IMG/VR virus record: IMGVR_UViG_3300017762_000010
Coordinates: 1-45,877 of that record
Reading direction: 5' to 3' (one strand)
Source: a virus
DNA: 45,877 nt
Positions 34,497 to 42,657 of this stretch are shown piece after piece. The notes below the pieces were generated by a model that did no database searches, had not been told where the DNA came from, and saw only the letters and a list, made by a program, of their open reading frames with translations. The translations under genes and the position numbers were made by a program. How positions within the stretch are numbered: position 1 is the stretch's first letter; every line of letters starts with the position of its first letter.

Positions 34497-35039
34497 ATGG
34501 CACAAACAAAAAAGAAACCGGAACATTACGTAGATAATAAACAATTTCTACAAGCAATGATTCTTTATCGTAAATCTGTAAACAAGGCAAAAAGAGCTAA
34601 AGTTGAAAAGCCACCAGTTACAGATTATATCGGTGAATGTTTTTTAAAAATTGCAAACCACCTATCATATAGACCTAACTTTATAAACTATACATTTAGA
34701 GATGATATGATTAGTGATGGTATAGAAAACTGTTTACAATACTTAGATAATTTTAACCCAACAAAATCAAATAATCCATTTGCTTATTTTACACAAATCA
34801 TTTATTTTGCATTTATTAGAAGAATACAGAAAGAAAAGAAACAAGTAACAATCAAACAAAAACTAATAACAGAAGCAAACTATGATGATATGACATTGCA
34901 ACCTGGAGAAGATAGAGAATTTAAAAATCAATTTACAGAGTTTTTACAAAAGAATACAGTTGTAGATGAACCTGTTAAAAAAGAAAAGAAAAAACGAAAA
35001 GCAAGGAAAACAAAAAGTACTTTAGAATATTTTATGTGA
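34497..35039 (+). CDS. 55: Late transcription sigma factor gp55
   Basis: 180 residues (T4 gp55: 185). The core YIGECFLKIANHLSYRPNFI, RDDMISDGIENCLQYLDNFN and KSNNPFAYFTQIIYFAFIRR IQKEKK is the reduced sigma-2 region of T4-type gp55, which recognises TATAAATA. The C-terminus is Lys-rich (KKEKKKRKARKTKST) as in T4, where it contacts the polymerase and clamp. With the many late octamers in the window it supplies the matching factor. Own early-type promoter; the stop overlaps the next ATG. Confidence 0.93.
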   Translation: MAQTKKKPEHYVDNKQFLQAMILYRKSVNKAKRAKVEKPPVTDYIGECFLKIANHLSYRPNFINYTFRDDMISDGIENCLQYLDNFNPTKSNNPFAYFTQIIYFAFIRRIQKEKKQVTIKQKLITEANYDDMTLQPGEDREFKNQFTEFLQKNTVVDEPVKKEKKKRKARKTKSTLEYFM

Positions 35040-35620
35040 TGAAAACATTTATATTTCCAAGTGAAATATATGAGTTCAAGTTGAATGTGAATAATGAAGA
35101 ACTTGCACAACATATTTTACTATTAGAAAAAGAAACAGATACAATCAACCTATCAAATGTAGGTGGTTGGCAAAGTGATGATGAGTTTATACAATCTCAA
35201 CAAGCTGAAGAGGTAAAAGAAGAAATTGCCAATGCTGTTGTAGGTGTTTGTAATTCATTACCTTATAAAAAATCTGTTAAAGTAATTATGGATAATGGTT
35301 GGGCAAATGTCAACCGTTACAAAGATTATAATAATACACATGAACACCCACATTGTATTTGGTCGTGTGTTTATTATGTACAAGCTAATGATGATACAGG
35401 CAATCTAACATTTTTAGATCCTAAGGTGAAAAGAACTATGTATAATGATGAGATTTATTTAGAACAACTATCAAATCCAGCAAGTGCATTTACCTATCAA
35501 TGTATACCTCAAACAGGTAAACTAATTGTATTTCCTTCTTACTTATCACATAGAGTAGAACCTAACCCCACAGCTCATCCTAGAATTAGTATTAGTTGTA
35601 ACTTTTATTTAGAATTATGA
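35039..35620 (+). CDS. 2OG-Fe(II) oxygenase, TIGR02466-like (1)
   Basis: 193 residues from the ATG that overlaps the gp55 stop (GTG at 35036 is also in frame but ahead of the overlap). NNTHEHPHCIWSCVYYV supplies H101 and H103 (HP), and GKLIVFPSYLSHRVEPNPTA supplies H171, with R182 (PRISISCNFYL). This is the small TIGR02466/2OG-FeII_Oxy_5 family of phages and marine bacteria. Substrate unknown. It sits between the late sigma factor and gp47. Three other genes of the same family lie within the next 6 kb. Confidence 0.8.
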   Translation: MKTFIFPSEIYEFKLNVNNEELAQHILLLEKETDTINLSNVGGWQSDDEFIQSQQAEEVKEEIANAVVGVCNSLPYKKSVKVIMDNGWANVNRYKDYNNTHEHPHCIWSCVYYVQANDDTGNLTFLDPKVKRTMYNDEIYLEQLSNPASAFTYQCIPQTGKLIVFPSYLSHRVEPNPTAHPRISISCNFYLEL

Positions 35621-36663
35621 AAATAGCTTTATTAAACGATACCCATTTCGGTTGCAGAAACGATAGTCCTGCCTTTATAGAATATCAAAACAAATTTTAT
35701 AATGACACCTTTTTTCCTTATTTAATAGAAAATAATATTGACACCTTAGTACACTTAGGTGATGTTGTTGATAGAAGAAAGTTTATTAACCACAACACAG
35801 CACACAATTTTAAGAAAGTATTTTGGGATAGATTAGAAGAGTTAGGTATTGATACACATATTATTATAGGTAACCACGACACCTATTACAAAAATACAAA
35901 TGAAGTAAACGCATTACAGAATTTAAATATTAATAAGAACGCTAAGATTTATACAGCTGCGACAGATGTAAACATTGGTGGTTTAGATATACTATTTTTA
36001 CCATGGATTTGTGATGATAATTTAGAAGATAGTTTGTTATCTATTGACAATACATCAGCTGAGATAGTTATGGGACATTTAGAAGTAAAAGGTTTTGAAA
36101 TGCATAAAGGTGTATTCAATGACCATGGTTTAGAGAAAGATCAATTTACAAAGTTTGAAAAGGTTATGTCTGGTCACTTTCATAAGAAGTCAGATGATGG
36201 TCGTATTCATTATTTGGGAACACAATATGAAATTACATGGTCAGATTATAAATGCCCAAAAGGCTTTCACATTTTTGACACAGGTACAAGAGAGCTAGAA
36301 AGAGTATCAAACCCTTTAAGAATGTTTAAAAAGTTTTACTATGATGATGTAGGTAAAGATTATACAAATATAGACCTATCTGAATATGATAATTGTTTTG
36401 TTAAGATATTTGTACAAAATAAAAATGATGATGATATGTATAACAACTTATTAGAAAAATTTTATAACACTATTAACGTACATGAATTACAAATTGTAGA
36501 TACACCAAGTGATTTGACCACAAGTGTGAGAGAAGATATATTGGATCACGGTGAAGATACTTTAACCTTTTTAGGTAATTATATCGACCAAATACAAACA
36601 GATGTAAATAAAGACAAACTAAAGAAGTTTGCAAAAGAGTTATATACGGAGGCAAGTGAATAA
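35617..36663 (+). CDS. 47: Recombination endonuclease subunit gp47
   Basis: 348 residues (T4 gp47: 339). Mre11/SbcD-type metallophosphoesterase motifs: LNDTHFG (D8, H10), LVHLGDVVDRR (D49), IIIGNHDTYY (N86, H87), VMGHLE and MSGHFHKKS. With gp46 it processes double-strand ends for recombination-dependent replication. The TGAAA overlap couples it to the preceding oxygenase. An oxygenase gene is inserted between gp47 and gp46. Confidence 0.95.
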   Translation: MKIALLNDTHFGCRNDSPAFIEYQNKFYNDTFFPYLIENNIDTLVHLGDVVDRRKFINHNTAHNFKKVFWDRLEELGIDTHIIIGNHDTYYKNTNEVNALQNLNINKNAKIYTAATDVNIGGLDILFLPWICDDNLEDSLLSIDNTSAEIVMGHLEVKGFEMHKGVFNDHGLEKDQFTKFEKVMSGHFHKKSDDGRIHYLGTQYEITWSDYKCPKGFHIFDTGTRELERVSNPLRMFKKFYYDDVGKDYTNIDLSEYDNCFVKIFVQNKNDDDMYNNLLEKFYNTINVHELQIVDTPSDLTTSVREDILDHGEDTLTFLGNYIDQIQTDVNKDKLKKFAKELYTEASE

Positions 36664-37259
36664 TGGAATACTTTAATTGGGGACCTTTAGTTGGTATCTT
36701 TAACGTAGAACAAAGTTTTTGTGATGAAATGTTACGTAGAGGTTACCTTACAAAAGAACCAGCACATCAACAACTAGCTGGTCATTTTAAAACAGAATAT
36801 CTTTTTAATAAAGAAGATATGGGTTATTTCGTAGAACAAACACAAGAGTATTTCAATGAATATATGGATAGTTCTAGTAATCATTTTAATTCATATAAGC
36901 CAAAGAATTTGCATTTAGAAAGTTTATGGATTAATTATATGGGACCTAATAATTTTAATCCAGTACATACACATACGGAAGATTTATCTTTTGTACTATA
37001 CTTAGATGTACCAAAAGAATTAGAAGAAGAAAATAAAAATGAAAGAAATAACGATCAATACGGTGGTCCAGGTGCTATCACATTTATGTGGGGAGAAGGC
37101 AGTACTAATGATGTCATTGTAGCCAACAATAGATTACCTAAAACAGGAGAGTTTTATATCTTTCCTACACATTTAAGACATATGGTTTATCCTTTTAAAT
37201 CAGATGTAACAAGAATATCTGTGTCAGGCAACTTAGGGTATGTAAATGATAGCATTTAA
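36663..37259 (+). CDS. 2OG-Fe(II) oxygenase, TIGR02466-like (2)
   Basis: 198 residues. PVHTHTEDLSFVLYLDVP supplies H102 and H104; GEFYIFPTHLRHMVYPFKSD supplies the distal H170 or H173; R184 is in VTRISVSGNL. A 25-residue charged insert (KELEEENKNERNNDQYGG) separates the strands. Its start overlaps the gp47 stop (TAATG), and its 3' end overlaps the gp46 start by 14 bases, so it is embedded in the 47-46 operon. Target unknown. Confidence 0.8.
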   Translation: MEYFNWGPLVGIFNVEQSFCDEMLRRGYLTKEPAHQQLAGHFKTEYLFNKEDMGYFVEQTQEYFNEYMDSSSNHFNSYKPKNLHLESLWINYMGPNNFNPVHTHTEDLSFVLYLDVPKELEEENKNERNNDQYGGPGAITFMWGEGSTNDVIVANNRLPKTGEFYIFPTHLRHMVYPFKSDVTRISVSGNLGYVNDSI

Positions 37260-38961
37260 AAAAATAAGATATAAAAACTTTTTATCAACAGGTAATACAC
37301 CTATTGAAATAAACTTTGATGAAGCTCAAACAACTTTAATTGTAGGTAATAATGGTAGTGGTAAGTCAACACTATTAGACGCATTATGTTTTGTATTATT
37401 TAACAAACCATTTAGAATTATTAAGAAAGAACAAATGGTAAACACTATTAATAGTAGTGACGCCATGGTCGAAGTATTTTTTGATGTAGGTACTAAACAG
37501 TATCAAATACGAAGAGGTATCAAACCAAACATATTTGAAATCTTTTGTAATGGTGAACTTATCAACCAAGAAGCTAATAATATAGATTATCAAAAATACT
37601 TAGAACAAAATATAATGAAACTAAATTATAGATCATTTATTCAGGTGGTAATACTAGGTTCATCATCATACGAACCATTTATGAAGATGAAACCACGTTA
37701 TAGACGTGAAGTTGTTGAAGAGATACTTGATATTAGAGTTTTTGGTCTTATGGACTTAATATTACGATCTCAACAGAGTGATCTACAGAAAAAGTTAACG
37801 GAGGTGCGTCACCAATGCGATTTGATACGTACCAAATACGAAACAGAAGCAAAGTATCTAAAGTCATTGGAAGCACAAGGAAATGACAACCAGGCGGTTA
37901 AACAAAATAAACTAGAGGATAACACTAGAAAAAGTGCAGAATTTGAAACAAAACTACAAAACATCAATGAAGAGATTGCCGTAGCTACAAATCAACTAGT
38001 AGATGAACCTAAAACAAAAACCAATCTATCTAAATTAGAAAAGTTAGAAGCAAAGATAGATAATAATATTATATCACATAAAAAGACATTGGCATTTTTC
38101 AAAGACAATGATACTTGTCCTGTATGTACACAACATATTGATGAAGAGTTTAAAGAAAATAAATGTTCACATACTGAAACAAAGGTAAATGAACTACAAG
38201 GTGGTTATGAAAAGTTATTAGAAGAAATATCTAAACATGAAACTAAACTATCTGAGTTTGGTGTTATATCAAAAAAGATACAAGACATGAATATGGATGT
38301 TGCCAGAATTAAAACATCATTGGAAGGTATTAAATCTCAGAGTGACCATATACAAGAAGAACTAAAACTAGTAAATAGAAGTAAAGTAGATACTGATAGT
38401 ATTCACAAAGAACTAGAACAAATGATGTTATCACTAAAAGAAGAAGAACAAAATTTAGATAAAGTAAAAGAAGAAAAAGGTTATGTAGATGTATTAAGAG
38501 AGATACTAAATGACAAAGGTGCTAAATCTAAGATTATAAAGAAGTATGTACCTATAATGAATAACTTAATTAACAAGTATCTACAAGCTATGGATTTCTT
38601 TATATCATTTAATTTAGATGAAGAGTTTAACGAAACAGTAAAAAGTAGATTTAGAGATACCTTTAATTACAATAACTTTAGTGAGGGTGAAAAGATGAGA
38701 ATAGACCTTGCATTATTATTTACTTGGAGAGATATTGCAAGATTAAAGAATAGTACAAACACCAACTTATTAATACTTGATGAAATATTTGATAGTAGTT
38801 TAGATGGTCAAGGAACAGATGATTTTTTTAAGATTATAAATTCTTTAGAAAAAGAAAATATCTTTATTATATCACACAAAGGAGATATACTGTTTGATAA
38901 ATTTAAGAATGTAGTTAAGTTTGAAAAATACAAAAACTTTACAAGGTTACAAAATGCATAA
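37246..38961 (+). CDS. 46: Recombination endonuclease subunit gp46
   Basis: 571 residues (T4 gp46: 560). Rad50/SbcC-type ATPase: Walker A IVGNNGSGKST (34-42), coiled coil about 180-450 with zinc hook CPVC (C291, C294), ABC signature NFSEGEKMRIDLALL, and Walker B LLILDEIFDSSLDG. Partner of gp47. All catalytic elements are present, so it should be functional. It starts inside the preceding oxygenase gene and its end overlaps the next oxygenase by eight bases. Confidence 0.95.
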   Translation: MIAFKKIRYKNFLSTGNTPIEINFDEAQTTLIVGNNGSGKSTLLDALCFVLFNKPFRIIKKEQMVNTINSSDAMVEVFFDVGTKQYQIRRGIKPNIFEIFCNGELINQEANNIDYQKYLEQNIMKLNYRSFIQVVILGSSSYEPFMKMKPRYRREVVEEILDIRVFGLMDLILRSQQSDLQKKLTEVRHQCDLIRTKYETEAKYLKSLEAQGNDNQAVKQNKLEDNTRKSAEFETKLQNINEEIAVATNQLVDEPKTKTNLSKLEKLEAKIDNNIISHKKTLAFFKDNDTCPVCTQHIDEEFKENKCSHTETKVNELQGGYEKLLEEISKHETKLSEFGVISKKIQDMNMDVARIKTSLEGIKSQSDHIQEELKLVNRSKVDTDSIHKELEQMMLSLKEEEQNLDKVKEEKGYVDVLREILNDKGAKSKIIKKYVPIMNNLINKYLQAMDFFISFNLDEEFNETVKSRFRDTFNYNNFSEGEKMRIDLALLFTWRDIARLKNSTNTNLLILDEIFDSSLDGQGTDDFFKIINSLEKENIFIISHKGDILFDKFKNVVKFEKYKNFTRLQNA

Positions 38962-39553
38962 CGAAATACATTTACTATTTGGTACACCTGTTTATATAAG
39001 TGGTGATTCGTATAATCTACCTGAGGAAGACTTGTTTCATGTTAATACACAAGAAACTTATCCAAATGAGGGTGGTAATGCAACATCAAAAAATACTTAT
39101 ATACTAGAACAGTTTCCAGATTTAAAAGAATGGATACTAGATCAAGTAGAACTTTATAAAACAGAGGTTTTAAAAATACAAGATGAAGTGTTTTTTGGCA
39201 TAACTCAAAGCTGGTTAAATTACAATAATAAAAAATCATCTCACCATACACACAATCATAGAAATAGTGCTATATCTGGTGTATTCTATATTGAGGGTAC
39301 AACACCAATAAGATTTGAAAGAAAAGAACATTACTTTCCACAATTTGATTTTAATTATAGTGAATATACTCCTTATAATTCTAGTCAGTATGATATACAG
39401 GTAAGTCCTGGTAAGTTATTTTTATTTCCCTCTACATTAAATCATAGTGTATTGAGTAATGAAGATGATAAAGTAAGAATTAGTTTGGCGTTTAATACGT
39501 GGATGAAAGGAACAATAGGTGATACAGAGTGCAATACCAAATTGAAGTTATAG
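38954..39553 (+). CDS. 2OG-Fe(II) oxygenase, TIGR02466-like (3)
   Basis: 199 residues. The start is the ATG at 38954 with AAGG seven bases upstream; an upstream in-frame TTG at 38921 would lie deep in gp46. SSHHTHNHRNSAISGVFYI contains H98, H100, H102; SPGKLFLFPSTLNHSVLSNE the distal H164; KVRISLAFNTW the R175. This is the TIGR02466 pattern and closely parallels the protein at 40567 (both end RxSLAFN-W-G). The two may have arisen by duplication. It overlaps the next gene by 25 bases. Confidence 0.8.
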   Translation: MHNEIHLLFGTPVYISGDSYNLPEEDLFHVNTQETYPNEGGNATSKNTYILEQFPDLKEWILDQVELYKTEVLKIQDEVFFGITQSWLNYNNKKSSHHTHNHRNSAISGVFYIEGTTPIRFERKEHYFPQFDFNYSEYTPYNSSQYDIQVSPGKLFLFPSTLNHSVLSNEDDKVRISLAFNTWMKGTIGDTECNTKLKL

Positions 39554-40035
39554 ATAATTTTTTAGAAGAGAACTTAGCTCAGTACGTAGAGAGAAAAGTA
39601 GATAATTCACATTTTCCTTGGTACTTAATAAAGAATGTAAACAAAGAATCAACACCAAATGATTATCAGTTTATGCATACTATAGTTGATTATGGTAATG
39701 AAAATAGTCATTATTTTAAGATAATAGAACCACTATTGACAAATTTAAAGAAACCAGTTAAAATAGTAAGAGCAAGAGTTAATTTATTTTGTAAGGCAGA
39801 TACAAGTAAAGGTTTAGGGTTTCATCAGGATATTATGGATGATGAAGACCACAAAACTTTATTATATTACATAGAAGATAGTAATGGTTATACAGAGTTT
39901 AATGACGGACAAAAAGTAGAAAGTAAAAGAAACAGAGCAGTAATATTTGACGCACACCTTATACATCAAACAGTTACACAAACAGACAAACTTTTTAGAA
40001 CAAATATAAATATTAATTATACAGAGGAAGTATGA
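39529..40035 (+). CDS. 2OG-Fe(II) oxygenase-like protein (compact)
   Basis: 168 residues with GTG start preceded by AGGTGA at six bases' distance. GLGFHQDIMDDEDHKTLLYY supplies H99-x-D101, NRAVIFDAHLIHQTVTQTDK supplies H146, and LFRTNININ supplies R157. All four active-site positions are present in a short protein, and the fold is of the JBP/AlkB-like or prolyl-hydroxylase type by pattern only. Start lies in the end of the preceding oxygenase. Substrate unknown. Confidence 0.7.
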   Translation: MQYQIEVIDNFLEENLAQYVERKVDNSHFPWYLIKNVNKESTPNDYQFMHTIVDYGNENSHYFKIIEPLLTNLKKPVKIVRARVNLFCKADTSKGLGFHQDIMDDEDHKTLLYYIEDSNGYTEFNDGQKVESKRNRAVIFDAHLIHQTVTQTDKLFRTNININYTEEV

Positions 40036-40589
40036 AAGAACTAAAACTAATACCACCAACAGACGCAAGAGTCAAAAACGCAATCGCACCTTTCACAGAC
40101 GAAATGTTAAAAGATGAAGGATTTGAAAATAGAAAAGAATTAGCTGACGCTATGTTTGACACTATGCAAAAAAGTGGTGGCATAGGTCTAACTTGTAATC
40201 AAGTTGGTTTACCTTTTAACTTCTTTGTCTTAGGTGGACATCCTGAGATAGAAAAGGGCATGAGATTAGATTGTTTTAATCCTATGATTATTTCATCTGG
40301 CGAGGATAAAGTTATGATGAAAGAGGGTTGTCTAACTTATCCATTTGTTTTCTTAAACGTTAAACGACCACGTAAGGTAGTTGTTAAATATGAAGACGTT
40401 GATGGCAATTTACAAGAAGGCCATTTAGACGGACTAATGAGTAGAATATTCCAACATGAATATGACCATATATTAGGAAGAACTTTTTTAGAACATGCAA
40501 GTAAATTAAAAGTAGATAGAGCATTTGCAAAAGCTAAGAAAGAGTTTGAAAGATGGACTAAAAACAATGCCTCAGTACAAAATACATAA
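40032..40589 (+). CDS. def: Peptide deformylase
   Basis: 185 residues. Motif I GGIGLTCNQVG (50-59), motif II EGCLTYP (98-104), motif III QHEYDH (141-146) supply the metal ligands Cys100, H142 and H146 and catalytic E143. Compared with bacterial enzymes the motif I A-A is replaced by T-C, and motif II ends in T instead of S. It removes the N-formyl group from new proteins. Phage-encoded deformylases are known from cyanophages. It overlaps the preceding oxygenase (ATGA) and the next oxygenase by 23 bases. Confidence 0.95.
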   Translation: MKELKLIPPTDARVKNAIAPFTDEMLKDEGFENRKELADAMFDTMQKSGGIGLTCNQVGLPFNFFVLGGHPEIEKGMRLDCFNPMIISSGEDKVMMKEGCLTYPFVFLNVKRPRKVVVKYEDVDGNLQEGHLDGLMSRIFQHEYDHILGRTFLEHASKLKVDRAFAKAKKEFERWTKNNASVQNT

Positions 40590-41187
40590 TTTATTTCCTA
40601 CAGTATTATATGAAGACCATATAGACCCACATCCAGATTGGATAGAAACAGCTAAAGGCTTAGATTATGAACGTATGGACTCAGATAATGGTTTCTATAC
40701 AAAAGATAAGTATATTTTAAATAATCAAAATTTTACAGATTTAAGAACTTCTATAGTAGAAAATGTTGAAAGATATTGTTACGATTATTTCAAAGTAAAA
40801 AGAAATGCTAAAATTGATGTAACAAATTCTTGGATAAACATACATAAACCAAAAGATTGGGGTCAAAGTCATATACATGGCAACTCAATATTAAGTGGTG
40901 TTTATTATTTAAATACGCCATCCGAATCAGGTGATATTAGTTTTAATAGACCAATGACATCTTCTATGCCTTTTAATTCTATGTTTCATATGGATTGGTC
41001 AGAGGTTAACATGCAAAATTGTGATAATTATAAACTAACACCTAGTCAAGGAATGATAGTGATATTTCCTAGTTGGTTACAACATGCAATAACACGTAAT
41101 AATACACAAGAAGATAGATATTCTCTAGCTTTTAATGTATGGTTTAGAGGTAATATAGGTGAAGACGAACACGAAGTATCCTTATAA
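40567..41187 (+). CDS. 2OG-Fe(II) oxygenase, TIGR02466-like (4)
   Basis: 206 residues from the ATG at 40567; upstream in-frame TTG (40525) lies inside def. LFPTVLYEDHI is a typical family start. GQSHIHGNSILSGVYYL gives H102 and H104; GMIVIFPSWLQHAITRNNTQ gives H173; DRYSLAFNVWFRG gives R184. It closely resembles the protein at 38954. A promoter for the next gene follows. It closes the run of oxygenase genes. Confidence 0.82.
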   Translation: MPQYKIHNLFPTVLYEDHIDPHPDWIETAKGLDYERMDSDNGFYTKDKYILNNQNFTDLRTSIVENVERYCYDYFKVKRNAKIDVTNSWINIHKPKDWGQSHIHGNSILSGVYYLNTPSESGDISFNRPMTSSMPFNSMFHMDWSEVNMQNCDNYKLTPSQGMIVIFPSWLQHAITRNNTQEDRYSLAFNVWFRGNIGEDEHEVSL

Positions 41188-41189
41188 CC

Positions 41190-41218
41190 TTGACATTTTT
41201 TAACTTTTAGTATATTAT
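41190..41218 (+). promoter_or_regulatory. Sigma70-type promoter, TTGACA-17-TATTAT
   Basis: -35 TTGACA (41190-41195), 17-base spacer, -10 TATTAT (41213-41218). Predicted start at or next to the ATG at 41225, so the transcript would be leaderless; no ribosome binding site is visible between them. Confidence 0.7.
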
Positions 41219-41224
41219 GTAATT

Positions 41225-42523
41225 ATGGGATATTCGTGGAATAAAGAAATGACAATAGATGACCAATGGCAAAGTTGGCAAGATAATACCGATTTGTCTA
41301 AGGTTCCTAATATTGACACCGAAAAACTAAAAGAAACAATCATTAAAGATTTACAGTTTGTATCAGCTATGACGGTACAAGAATATACACTTTATCAAAA
41401 ATATCAGGAAGTAAAATTTAGATACCCTACATTAGAAACAAATAGTTTCTTTGATGATAAACCTGCAATGGCAAGACCAGAACAGGCAACAGTTATACAA
41501 GAAGTAAAGAATAACTTTTGGTTACCTGAAGACCCCGAAGAATATCAAAACTTACAACCAGAATTAATTTGGACAGATGGTGCTGAGGTACAATCACATA
41601 CAAATGCCAAAGGTTCAGAAATCTGGAATGCATTAAGAACATTTTTATCTACTATGAAAAACAATAGTAATATTGGTAGAAATCTAAACTTTTTAGTCAG
41701 AGATAAAGTAACACAAAAATACTTAGGTGTTATTTGTATGAGTAGTGATTTCTTAGACCTTACACCACGTGATGAATATATTGGTTGGGAACGAGAAGCT
41801 AAAACTCAGAGAATGATTAATCATACTTGTATTGGTAGTACGATTGTTCCTATACAACCACTTGGTTATAATTTAGTAGGTGGTAAATTACTTGCGTTAT
41901 TATGTTTATCAGATACAGTAGAAAAAACATGGGAACATCAATACAAAGATAAGTTAGTTGGTGTTACAACTACAAGTTTATATGGTAAAACTAAAGTAAT
42001 ACCATTATCACAATATGATAGATTAAAGAACTGGAAGAAAATGGGTTGGACAGCTGGTTCAGTTTCATACGAACCAGAGAAAACAACTAATACTATGATA
42101 CAACAATGGTTGATGAAAAATCATACATACAAATACTTTGAATGGTATGTTGCAAAGAAACCTAGTGGACAACCACATAAGAGAGATCATAGAAATAGAA
42201 GTAGAGCATTTACATATAGTAAATTAGGTGTTGATAAAAAGCTACAAAAGTCTGAACATGCTAGAGGTATATACTTTGGTGAATTATATGAAAATACGAA
42301 TCAGTTTTTAAGAGAAGAAATAAAAGAAGATAAACTAGTAAGAAAATTTGATAATTCAGTAGAAGCATTAACTGATTTATGGAAGAATAAGTATGCTAGA
42401 AAAAGACTAGCCAGTTTAAAAAAACAAGATAGAGTATCAAAAGAAACACATTTTTATGATGATATTATATATTTAAATTGGGAAGAATGTAAGAATAAGT
42501 ACTTGCAGGACGTTGGAAGATAG
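41225..42523 (+). CDS. DruA/DUF4338-like protein
   Basis: 432 residues. Residues 155-280 follow the DUF4338 pattern known from the Druantia defence protein DruA: YLGVICMSSDFLDLTPRDEY then IGW (182-188), INHTCIGSTIVPIQPLGYNL, VGGKLLALLCLSDTVEKTWE, and TSLYGK...YDRLKNWKKMGWTAG. N- and C-terminal extensions are charged and not recognised. The assignment is by eye, from the order RD-x-IGW, the N-x-T-x-I-x-P segment, W-x-x-Y and NWK-x-G-x-T-x-G. It is monocistronic, with its own early-type promoter and a hairpin after it. Whether it acts on DNA, the host or rival phages is unknown. Confidence 0.6.
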   Translation: MGYSWNKEMTIDDQWQSWQDNTDLSKVPNIDTEKLKETIIKDLQFVSAMTVQEYTLYQKYQEVKFRYPTLETNSFFDDKPAMARPEQATVIQEVKNNFWLPEDPEEYQNLQPELIWTDGAEVQSHTNAKGSEIWNALRTFLSTMKNNSNIGRNLNFLVRDKVTQKYLGVICMSSDFLDLTPRDEYIGWEREAKTQRMINHTCIGSTIVPIQPLGYNLVGGKLLALLCLSDTVEKTWEHQYKDKLVGVTTTSLYGKTKVIPLSQYDRLKNWKKMGWTAGSVSYEPEKTTNTMIQQWLMKNHTYKYFEWYVAKKPSGQPHKRDHRNRSRAFTYSKLGVDKKLQKSEHARGIYFGELYENTNQFLREEIKEDKLVRKFDNSVEALTDLWKNKYARKRLASLKKQDRVSKETHFYDDIIYLNWEECKNKYLQDVGR

Positions 42524-42526
42524 TTA

Positions 42527-42542
42527 CGATTCGTTAGAATCG
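42527..42542 (+). terminator. Small perfect hairpin after the DruA-like gene
   Basis: CGATTC-GTTA-GAATCG, six perfect pairs, four bases after the stop. No T-run, so terminator strength is doubtful; it may be a processing or stability signal. Confidence 0.4.
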
Positions 42543-42574
42543 AACAAAACCAGAACAAATATAGTCAAAAAACC

Positions 42575-42596
42575 TTTATTTTCCAACGAAAATAAA
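42575..42596 (+). repeat. Nine-bp inverted repeat in the cassette upstream of the CobT-like gene
   Basis: TTTATTTTC and GAAAATAAA, perfect, loop CAAC. It lies just upstream of the TTGACA box. The right arm belongs to the duplicated cassette, but the left arm is absent upstream of the CobS-like gene, so this inverted repeat is unique to this copy. Confidence 0.45.
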
Positions 42597-42657
42597 ACGC
42601 TTGACATTTACGATCTTTTCCTTTAGGATGGATTTATAAATGAAAAAGGACACTATG
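42585..42657 (+). repeat. Duplicated promoter cassette, copy 1
   Basis: The same ~75-base cassette occurs at 44966-45047. It has 25 identical bases ending in TTGACATTT (42585-42609), then six variable bases, then TTTTCCTTTAGGATGG (42616-42631) and TTATAAATGAAAAAG (42634-42648), and ends with a CACTATG start. The conservation spans promoter, start codon and first codons. Confidence 0.85.
42601..42629 (+). promoter_or_regulatory. Sigma70-type promoter, TTGACA-17-TAGGAT
   Basis: -35 TTGACA (42601-42606), 17-base spacer, -10 TAGGAT (42624-42629). Overlaps TATAAATG (42635-42642), a one-mismatch late octamer, so the gene may be expressed both early and late. Confidence 0.7.
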
